In this document: positions 13,998-19,380 of the stretch, in pieces
Layout of the letters: each line of letters starts with the position of its first letter
Position numbering within the stretch: the first letter of the stretch is position 1
Assembly (NCBI GenBank): GCA_044338255.1
Contig: JBIILZ010000075.1
Coordinates: 1-19,380, forward strand
Source of the DNA: CAIUVD01 sp044338255
Lineage (GTDB): Bacteria; Planctomycetota; UBA11346
Length of the DNA: 19,380 nucleotides
Direction of reading: 5' to 3'
Program-made: the position numbers and the translations under genes
The notes under the pieces: generated by a model
Database searches by the model: none
Seen by the model: the letters and a program-made list of their open reading frames with translations, nothing else
Told to the model about the DNA's origin: nothing

Positions 13998-15275
13998 ATG
14001 CGATTTCTGCTGTTCATCTGCGCGTGTTTGTTACCGGTGGCGGCCTCTTTTGCGGCCGAGTCTGCGGCCTCTTCTGCGCGCGAGCCGGGGTCCGAATTGG
14101 CGGACCTCACCATCCGCTACGTGAACAACGAAGTCGTGACCATGGGCGACGTGCAGGTCCGCAATCAGGCGCGCCGCAACGACGCCGAACGCAAAGGCCT
14201 AGTCCTGCCGGCTACCAGGCAGCAGTGGATCGCTTTCAGCAAGCGTTCGCTTGAGGATGTCACCGATGACCTGCTCCTGGAGCAGAAGGCCAAGAGCATG
14301 GGGATCCAGGCCGATCATCAGGAGATCGTCCTCGAAGTACTGCAGAACGCCAAGCGCTCGGGACAGGGCCTGTCGCTGCGCGCGCAGGCCGAGGAGCGCC
14401 GCAGCCTCGAACGCCAGCGCACCATCGAACGCATCATCGGCTGGTACGAGTCGATGTCGCCGCAGTCCCGTCCGCTCGACCTGTTGGCGATCTACCAGGC
14501 CAATGCCAGTGGATTCAACCGTCCGGCGCAAGCGCACCTGCTGCAGATCATCATGCGCCCGGCGACCGCCGAGGAGCGCGAGGCTTTGCGTGTGGCCAAG
14601 GCTGCCCTCCTACGCAAGGCGCAGACCGCCACCGCCCCGGCGATCAAGGCCATCGTCGACGCGCGTTTGACGGCGTTCCTCAATGCCGATTCCGCCGGCC
14701 AGGCCGGCGAACTCACCGGCCTGGTCAACGACCTTGCAGGCCTCGACCCCGAAGCAGTGGCGGCTCCGGCCTCGGCCGATCCGGTGGCGGACCGCGCCCT
14801 GCTCGCCGCAGCCGGCGTGCTTCTCGCCCGCGACGCTGCGCTCCTCGATGCGGCACAGGTGCGCGCCCGGCTCGAAGTCGTGCGTATGAGTTTGCTGGGC
14901 CTGCGCGGTGAAGGTCAGAGCAAGACTTTCCGCGAGATCGCCAAAGAGGTCAGCCAGGGTGCGGCTGCCGGTCGCGGTGGCGACATCGGCTGGATTGATC
15001 CCGGCCTGTTCACGCCACAATTCGATGCCGTGGCCTTTGCTCTCGAGCCGGGTGAGGTGTCGACCCCATTCATGGTCGGCACGACCTGGTGCCTGGTGCT
15101 GTGCGCGGAACGCAAGGCCGCCCAGGTCCGGACCTTTGACGAGGTCAGCGGCGAGATCGAGCGGACCCAGCGTTGGCAACGCCGGCAGCAGGCACGGGCC
15201 AAGGCGGTCGCCATCCTGCGCACCCAGGCGTCGGTGCGCGACATCAATGGGCTCGACAAGTTAAGCGAGCCGTAA
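13998..15275 (+). CDS. SurA/parvulin-like periplasmic foldase with an inserted PPIase domain
   Basis: This 425-residue exported protein has a signal peptide at 1 to about 20 (hydrophobic run, cleavage near SFAA/ES). A SurA-N-like chaperone region (about 35-165) starts with an IRYVNNEVVTMGDV strand and continues as long helices. The parvulin-type peptidyl-prolyl isomerase region is split. An opening strand (QAHLLQIIM, about 178-186) is separated by some 120 mainly helical residues from the rest: FREIAKEVSQ at about 311, GRGGDIGWIDPGLF and FALEPGEVSTPF. The Gly-Gly-Asp-Ile-Gly-Trp loop is characteristic. It probably assists outer-membrane or secreted protein folding. I chose ATG 13998 because an earlier in-frame TTG (13968) would put ten polar residues before the signal peptide. 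Confidence 0.88.
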   Translation: MRFLLFICACLLPVAASFAAESAASSAREPGSELADLTIRYVNNEVVTMGDVQVRNQARRNDAERKGLVLPATRQQWIAFSKRSLEDVTDDLLLEQKAKSMGIQADHQEIVLEVLQNAKRSGQGLSLRAQAEERRSLERQRTIERIIGWYESMSPQSRPLDLLAIYQANASGFNRPAQAHLLQIIMRPATAEEREALRVAKAALLRKAQTATAPAIKAIVDARLTAFLNADSAGQAGELTGLVNDLAGLDPEAVAAPASADPVADRALLAAAGVLLARDAALLDAAQVRARLEVVRMSLLGLRGEGQSKTFREIAKEVSQGAAAGRGGDIGWIDPGLFTPQFDAVAFALEPGEVSTPFMVGTTWCLVLCAERKAAQVRTFDEVSGEIERTQRWQRRQQARAKAVAILRTQASVRDINGLDKLSEP

Positions 15276-15306
15276 GGTTTGATGACATGCGCCGTCAGGG
15301 CTCCTC

Positions 15307-15912
15307 ATGGCAACCACGACTCTTCCGCTGCGGTGGCTTGGAGTGACTGAGATCAGTCCAACGGTTTCCCCGGCTCCTGAGCACTCGGCGCCCGTGGTTG
15401 ACGAGGCTACCGCCCTCTTGCTGCGTGAAGAGCAGGCCCTGCGCCGCACTATCGCGCGCTACGTGCGCCATGCGACGACGGTTGATGACCTGTTCCAGGA
15501 GATCAGCCTTAAGGTCATACGCCGCATCGACAGCGTGCGCGATCCGCAGGCTATCCGCGGCTGGCTGTTCCAGCTCGCGCGCAATGCCTGTCTCGACTGG
15601 TTGCGGGCCCAGGACCGGCGTCCGACGACGCCCAGCGAACACCTTGCTCAGCTTAGCGCCGGGGGCGATCTCGGGCGCAATCCGGCAGAATGCTTCATGG
15701 CCAACGAGCGCCTCGCCGCGGTCCGCCGGGCGCTCACTGAATTGCCGGAGAGCCAGCGCGAAGTCCTGCGTTTGCGGGTCGATGAAGGCCTCGATCACGA
15801 GGCCATTGCCGCCCGCCTGGGGATCAGTCGGCAGGCCGTCGAGGTTCGACTCTGCCGCGGGCGGGCGCGCTTGAAGGAACAGCTCGAAGACATCATCCAG
15901 GGTGATCTATGA
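15307..15912 (+). CDS. ECF-type RNA polymerase sigma factor
   Basis: This 201-residue sigma-70 family protein contains only regions 2 and 4. Region 2 (about 42-105) has DDLFQEISLKVIRRI at 60-74 for core binding and -10 recognition, then WLFQLARNACLDWLR. Region 4 (about 134-190) has the helix-turn-helix HEAIAARLGISRQAVEVRLCRGRARL for the -35 element. About 40 residues precede region 2, slightly longer than usual. Its last codons overlap the ATG of the anti-sigma gene (ATGA), the standard arrangement for an ECF pair. It begins 31 bp after the SurA-like gene. It may be a cell-envelope stress regulator, a guess that rests on the neighbour alone. Confidence 0.94.
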   Translation: MATTTLPLRWLGVTEISPTVSPAPEHSAPVVDEATALLLREEQALRRTIARYVRHATTVDDLFQEISLKVIRRIDSVRDPQAIRGWLFQLARNACLDWLRAQDRRPTTPSEHLAQLSAGGDLGRNPAECFMANERLAAVRRALTELPESQREVLRLRVDEGLDHEAIAARLGISRQAVEVRLCRGRARLKEQLEDIIQGDL

Positions 15913-16508
15913 GCCAACTCACCTGTGATGACGTCGAGGCCCTGCTGCCGCTGGTCGCTGACGGCACGCTCGACGAGGTCGGTGATCCGGCGGTGTTTCT
16001 GCACCTCGCCGATTGCGAGCGCTGCCAGCAGAGCTTGGTCAGCCATGACCTGATCGCCCTGAGCCTGACTCAGATGGCCCCGGCGCCGGCGCCGCAGATC
16101 CTCCGCCCGCGCTGGCCGCGATTCCTGCCGGCAGCGGCAGCAGCGGGGCTGCTGATCGGCGGCGGGTGGTGGGCGTTGGCAGCGCATGCTCCCGTGGTGG
16201 TTCCGTCAGCGCCAACGGTGGCGGCGGTAACTCCGGTCTCGGCCGTCTCTGCGCCCAGTGCCGTCTCTGCGCCTAGTGCCAGCGTTTCGCGTAGCCAGTC
16301 GCTGGCGATCCCAAAGTCGATGCCAGTGCCAGTGCCAGTGCCAGTCGAGGTCGAGATCGAAGTCGTGGCTCTGCCCGGTTCGACCACTGCTCATCCGCAG
16401 TATTTGGTACGGCGCGGTGAGCAGGTCTTGCTGGTGGCGCCGGCAGGGGGCCAGGTCGAGGCTCCCACGGATGCCCGTCCGGCCTCGTATTCTCCAAATC
16501 GCTACTGA
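15909..16508 (+). CDS. Membrane anti-sigma factor with zinc-finger (ZAS-type) domain
   Basis: This 199-residue protein has an N-terminal cytoplasmic domain with the HxxxCxxC motif (His32, Cys36, Cys39) characteristic of zinc anti-sigma domains, then one transmembrane helix (about 72-92). The extracytoplasmic part is mostly low-complexity Ala/Val/Ser/Pro (about 93-150) and includes a Pro-Val run, with a short ordered tail of strand-like residues. By family it should sequester the upstream sigma factor at the membrane and release it on an envelope signal. The 4-bp start/stop overlap with the sigma gene supports partnership. Two in-frame DNA repeats lie in the linker. Confidence 0.88.
   Translation: MSQLTCDDVEALLPLVADGTLDEVGDPAVFLHLADCERCQQSLVSHDLIALSLTQMAPAPAPQILRPRWPRFLPAAAAAGLLIGGGWWALAAHAPVVVPSAPTVAAVTPVSAVSAPSAVSAPSASVSRSQSLAIPKSMPVPVPVPVEVEIEVVALPGSTTAHPQYLVRRGEQVLLVAPAGGQVEAPTDARPASYSPNRY
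16242..16277. repeat. In-frame 18-bp duplication in anti-sigma linker
   Basis: Two copies of an 18-bp unit beginning GCCGTCTCTGCGCC differ at one base and encode repeated Ala-Val-Ser-Ala-Pro-Ser. Confidence 0.85.
16321..16344. repeat. In-frame hexanucleotide (TGCCAG)4 in anti-sigma linker
   Basis: Four perfect 6-bp units encode the Pro-Val run before the C-terminal tail. Confidence 0.9.
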
Positions 16509-16544
16509 GCAAACGCCGGCAAAGGTTGTGTTTGCTGAGGGGGA

Positions 16545-16574
16545 TTGACACTTCCTCCCCTTTACCGGGTACTT
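16545..16574 (+). promoter_or_regulatory. Candidate promoter of the DUF349 gene
   Basis: A perfect TTGACA (16545-16550) is followed after 18 bp by a weak -10, GTACTT (16569-16574). It lies in the 138-bp gap after the anti-sigma gene and about 75 bp before the DUF349 start, so that gene probably has its own sigma-70 promoter. Confidence 0.45.
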
Positions 16575-16636
16575 CGGTGGGCGCGCTCGTCTTTGAACGC
16601 CGTCCTGCCGGCGTACAAGACTGCAACGCGCGGCGT

Positions 16637-16640
16637 AGGA
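16637..16640 (+). promoter_or_regulatory. Shine-Dalgarno deciding the DUF349 start
   Basis: AGGA lies 6 nt before ATG 16647. An in-frame TTG further upstream (16545) coincides with the -35 hexamer and is not a start. Confidence 0.6.
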
Positions 16641-16646
16641 CATACC

Positions 16647-19175
16647 ATGGGATTTCTCGGATTCGGTCGACCAAAGTGGAAACATCGCGACCCGGAGGTG
16701 CGGCTCACGGCCCTCGCCGGCCTGACCGACGATCAGCAGGGCATCTTCGCTGAGCTCGTGCGCACCGACAGCGATCCGCGCGTACGCGCTGCTGCTGCCT
16801 TGCGCATCAATGACATTCCGCGTCTGGTCGAATTGCAGAAGCTCGCCGATCCGGCGGTGAAGCGCATCGCCACCGAGCGCCTCTCGGGCGTCGCCGATCA
16901 GTGGCTGCGGGCCAAGCCGCTCGCCGATTGCCGGCTGTTCCTCGAGCATGTCACCGATCAGAAGACCCTCGCCGAGTTGAGCGTGCAGGCCGCTGATGCC
17001 GGCGTGCGGGCGGCGGCCTTCGCCAAATTCATGGCCCAGCCGGAACTCAGCCCGGCACTGCTGACGCTGGTCGCGATCCAGGATGGCGCTGGTGATCTGG
17101 CGCAGCAGGCCGTGGCGCGGATCGACAAGCGTTCGCTGCTCAAGGACATCGCCCGCAAGGCCAAGGTCCCGGCGGTGCGCCAGGTGGCCGCGGCCCGTGG
17201 TGAAGCCCTCGAGCGCGAAGCCGAAAAGCCCTCTGCTGAACAGCTCCGCCAAGCCCGCCGCAAGGCCCTCGCGCCGTTGCTGGAGCAAGCCGTCAAGCTC
17301 GGCGTGTCCACCGATTGGGCGCGTACCGCCGCCGCCTTCGAAGCGTTGCTGCCGACCTGGATCGCGGCTCGCGATGCCCAGGCCATGGATGACGAGACCA
17401 CCGCGCTCGACGCGCGTTTCATGCGCATCCGCAACGACTTCCTCGCCCGTCGCGATGCCGAGCAGGCACGGTTGGCAGCGGTCGCCAGCGCCCGTGAAGC
17501 CTTCCTGGTCGAGCTCGCGGCCGCGGCACCGGTCGAGGCCGATGCGGCCGCCGCCAAGCGGCAGGAAGCGCTCGCACGCTGGGCCGCTCTCGGTGATCTG
17601 CCAGCGGAGACGATGTCTGCGCTGCAGCAGCGCTGTGAGCGGGAATTAGCGCGGATCTATCCTGTCGCTCAGGCTCAAGCTCAGGCTCAAGCCTATGGCG
17701 CCGATCGCGACGAGTACGCGCTGCGCGCCCCACGCCCGGAGGTCATCCTCACGCCCGAGGCCGAGGCGCGCCTGACGGCGATCGGCGAACAGGCCGAGGC
17801 TCTCGTCCAGGGCGGCCGCGAGGCCAAGTTCACCTTTCAGACCCTGCACAAGGAATGGTCGAATCTCGCCGGCGATCTGCGCGACAGCGACCCGCGTCGC
17901 AAGCGTTTCACCGACGCCTATGCGGCGTGGAAGAACGCCGGCAAGGAGCGTCGCGAACAACGCGAGGATCAGACCCAGGAACGGGTGAAAACCCTCCAGG
18001 CCCTGCTCGTCGAAGCCGAGGCCCTGGCCGCCGCCGCCGATGCGTTCGGTCCGCTGCCTGAGTCCACCGCCGTGGCCCCGCACGCCGCCGCCTGCAAGGA
18101 ACTGCAAGCCCGCTGGAAGGCCGTCGGCCCGGTGCGTTTTGAGATTTCGCAGCCGTTGCGTGAGCGCTTCCGCGCCGCTCTCGACCAGGCTTTCATGCCG
18201 GTCAACGCCACGCGCGAAGCCGAAGACTGGGAACGCTTCACCCACCTCGCCCACGCCGAGACCTTGATCACGCAGGTCCAGGCTCTGTCCGAACTCAGCG
18301 AGCTGCCCGAAGTTGCGAACCGCATCAAGCAGGCGCATCAGGCGTGGAAACAACTCGGGCCGCTGCCGCGCGACAAGGGCCAAGAGGCCTGGGGTCGTTT
18401 CAAGGCTGCCTGTGATGCGCAATTCGAGCGCTGCCGGCCGTACTTCGCCGAACTCGATACCCAGCGCCTGAACAACCTCGCGCTCAAGCAGGCGCTGCTG
18501 GTCGATCTGCAGGCCTTGACCACTACCGAAACCATCGGCTTGAGCGGCAGCCCTGCCGATCAGCTCGCCAAGCGCACGGCCCATGAGCGCATCAAGGCGA
18601 TCCAGGCCGAATGGAAAATCATTGGCCCGGTCCCGCGCGAAAACGACGCCGAGCTGTGGCGCGGCTACCGCGATGTCTGCGATGCCTATTTCGCCAAGCA
18701 CCGTCAGCACCTTACGGAACGCAACGCCGAGCACGGTGAGAACCTGACCAAAAAGCTCGGGCTGATCGTCGCCGTCGAGGACCTCGCCGCGCAGGCCGAG
18801 GGCGGTCGCGCCCCCAACAGCCTGATGGCCGAGATCAAGCGTCTGCAGCAGTCATGGAAGGCCGTCGGTCACGTGCCCAAGGACCAGGCCGATGCCATCT
18901 GGGACAAGTGGCGCACCGCCTGCGATCGCGTCTACGCGATCCTCAAGCCCTACCTCGCTGAGCTCGATGCCCAACGCCTCGAGAATGCGGTGAAGAAGGA
19001 TGCCCTGATTAACGAAGTCGAAGAATTGTCGAAACAGGAAAATGCGCGGTGGTTCAAGGACGACGTGATCGAGCTGCAACAGAAGTGGCGCGACATCGGG
19101 CATGTGCCCCGCGAGCGCATGGACGAACTCGCCGACCGCTTCCGGGCGGCGTGCGATAAGATTCTTAGTCAGTAA
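16647..19175 (+). CDS. Large DUF349 repeat protein
   Basis: This 842-residue cytosolic protein is almost all alpha-helical. The first 200 or so residues look HEAT-like: short paired helices with Arg/Asp-rich turns, beginning with KWKHRDPEVRLTALAGL. Six tandem DUF349-type units follow, each carrying a Trp-Lys-x-(Leu/Ile/Val)-Gly-x-(Val/Leu) core. They begin near residues 400 (degenerate), 484, 562, 651, 732 and 809, spaced about 80 apart. Typical cores are WKAVGPV, WKQLGPLP, WKIIGPVP, WKAVGHVP and WRDIGHVP, each followed by a helix with a Phe/Trp and Ala-Cys-Asp. No catalytic motif is visible. The family's biochemical role is not established as far as I know; a scaffold function would fit the repeats. 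The start follows a good Shine-Dalgarno, and a strong terminator follows 21 bp after the stop. Confidence 0.9.
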   Translation: MGFLGFGRPKWKHRDPEVRLTALAGLTDDQQGIFAELVRTDSDPRVRAAAALRINDIPRLVELQKLADPAVKRIATERLSGVADQWLRAKPLADCRLFLEHVTDQKTLAELSVQAADAGVRAAAFAKFMAQPELSPALLTLVAIQDGAGDLAQQAVARIDKRSLLKDIARKAKVPAVRQVAAARGEALEREAEKPSAEQLRQARRKALAPLLEQAVKLGVSTDWARTAAAFEALLPTWIAARDAQAMDDETTALDARFMRIRNDFLARRDAEQARLAAVASAREAFLVELAAAAPVEADAAAAKRQEALARWAALGDLPAETMSALQQRCERELARIYPVAQAQAQAQAYGADRDEYALRAPRPEVILTPEAEARLTAIGEQAEALVQGGREAKFTFQTLHKEWSNLAGDLRDSDPRRKRFTDAYAAWKNAGKERREQREDQTQERVKTLQALLVEAEALAAAADAFGPLPESTAVAPHAAACKELQARWKAVGPVRFEISQPLRERFRAALDQAFMPVNATREAEDWERFTHLAHAETLITQVQALSELSELPEVANRIKQAHQAWKQLGPLPRDKGQEAWGRFKAACDAQFERCRPYFAELDTQRLNNLALKQALLVDLQALTTTETIGLSGSPADQLAKRTAHERIKAIQAEWKIIGPVPRENDAELWRGYRDVCDAYFAKHRQHLTERNAEHGENLTKKLGLIVAVEDLAAQAEGGRAPNSLMAEIKRLQQSWKAVGHVPKDQADAIWDKWRTACDRVYAILKPYLAELDAQRLENAVKKDALINEVEELSKQENARWFKDDVIELQQKWRDIGHVPRERMDELADRFRAACDKILSQ
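17669..17692. repeat. In-frame (GCTCAR)4 tandem repeat in the DUF349 gene
   Basis: GCTCAG and GCTCAA alternate, forming two 12-bp copies that encode an Ala-Gln run between the HEAT-like and DUF349 parts. Confidence 0.85.
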
Positions 19176-19196
19176 TTCGATCGAGGATGAAGTGAA

Positions 19197-19231
19197 GAGG
19201 GCATCTGGTGGCAGATGCCCTCATTTTTTTT
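19197..19231 (+). terminator. Rho-independent terminator of the DUF349 gene
   Basis: A perfect 11-bp stem (19197-19207 with 19212-19222) with a 4-nt GTGG loop is followed by one a and eight consecutive t. It lies 21 bp after the DUF349 stop. The third heptamer array begins 15 bp beyond the T run. Confidence 0.95.
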
Positions 19232-19246
19232 ATAGGGGGGTTGAGG

Positions 19247-19380
19247 CTGGTCTCTGGTCTCTGGTCTCTGGTCTCTGGTCTCTGGTCTCTGGTCTCTGGT
19301 CTCTGGTCTCTGGTCTCTGGTCTCTGGTCTCTGGTCTCTGGTCTCTGGTCTCTGGTCTCTGGTCTCTGGTCTCTGGTCTC
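19247..19380 (+). repeat. Heptanucleotide tandem array 3 (CTGGTCT)n
   Basis: Nineteen complete, identical CTGGTCT units plus one base run into the window end, so the array continues outside. It has the same orientation and consensus as arrays 1 and 2, with no adenine on the plus strand and no variant unit. It lies immediately downstream of a strong terminator. Confidence 0.98.

Noticed and set aside
16508..16536. Inverted repeat AGCAAAC/GTTTGCT after the anti-sigma gene as a terminator
   Set aside because: The stem is 7 bp with a 15-nt loop and no T run.
16545..16646. TTG start for the DUF349 gene
   Set aside because: The TTG is part of a perfect TTGACA -35 hexamer, and a better Shine-Dalgarno and ATG follow at 16647.
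1..19380. Circular element joined through the terminal arrays
   Set aside because: Gene content is chromosomal housekeeping with no replication gene, and the two ends do not join in register without collapsing units. A contig break in repeats is simpler.

Overview
The window is bacterial chromosomal DNA with high GC, dense coding and short intergenic gaps. Hanks-type Ser/Thr kinases, a WXG100/FtsK-SpoIIIE (type VII-like) locus, a SurA-like foldase, lipoproteins and an ECF sigma/anti-sigma pair together suggest a Gram-negative-envelope lineage. Planctomycetota or another PVC-group member is my best guess. This is inference from gene content; no rRNA or taxonomic marker was available.

Layout. 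(A) 1-121 is the end of a heptanucleotide tandem array (unit CTGGTCT). (B) 174-7102, minus strand, is a tightly packed five-gene operon, read right to left: a WXG100-like protein, an unknown helical protein, a second small WXG-like protein, a 1302-residue FtsK/SpoIIIE (EccC-like) ATPase, and a cytosolic protein kinase with two complete kinase domains. It looks like a compact type VII-like secretion or motor locus with a signalling kinase. (C) 7127-8145 is an accessory intergenic block: a TATAAT box, a second heptamer array whose units vary at one base only, a small SHOCT-like ORF, a 16-bp repeat that reuses the heptamer, two diverged foldback elements in inverted orientation with compensated stems, and a long perfect hairpin. 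(D) 8146-11725, minus strand, is a translationally coupled trio: rimO, a lipoprotein and an RluA-family pseudouridine synthase. (E) 11867-15275, plus strand: a GNAT acetyltransferase, a second RluA-family enzyme, a DoxX-like membrane protein and a SurA/parvulin-like foldase. (F) 15307-16508, plus strand: an ECF sigma factor overlapping its zinc-finger anti-sigma factor. (G) 16647-19175, plus strand: a large DUF349 repeat protein with its own promoter candidate and a strong terminator. A third heptamer array (19247-19380) follows directly and runs off the end.

How the parts relate. Regions D and E form a ribosome and rRNA modification neighbourhood (RimO for ribosomal protein S12, two pseudouridine synthases) arranged divergently around a 141-bp spacer. 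SurA, the lipoprotein and sigma/anti-sigma point to envelope homeostasis.

The most unusual features are non-coding. Three heptamer arrays lie in the same orientation, have no adenine on the plus strand, and occupy intergenic positions. The middle array varies only at position 7 of the unit. The foldback pair keeps its secondary structure although its sequence has diverged.
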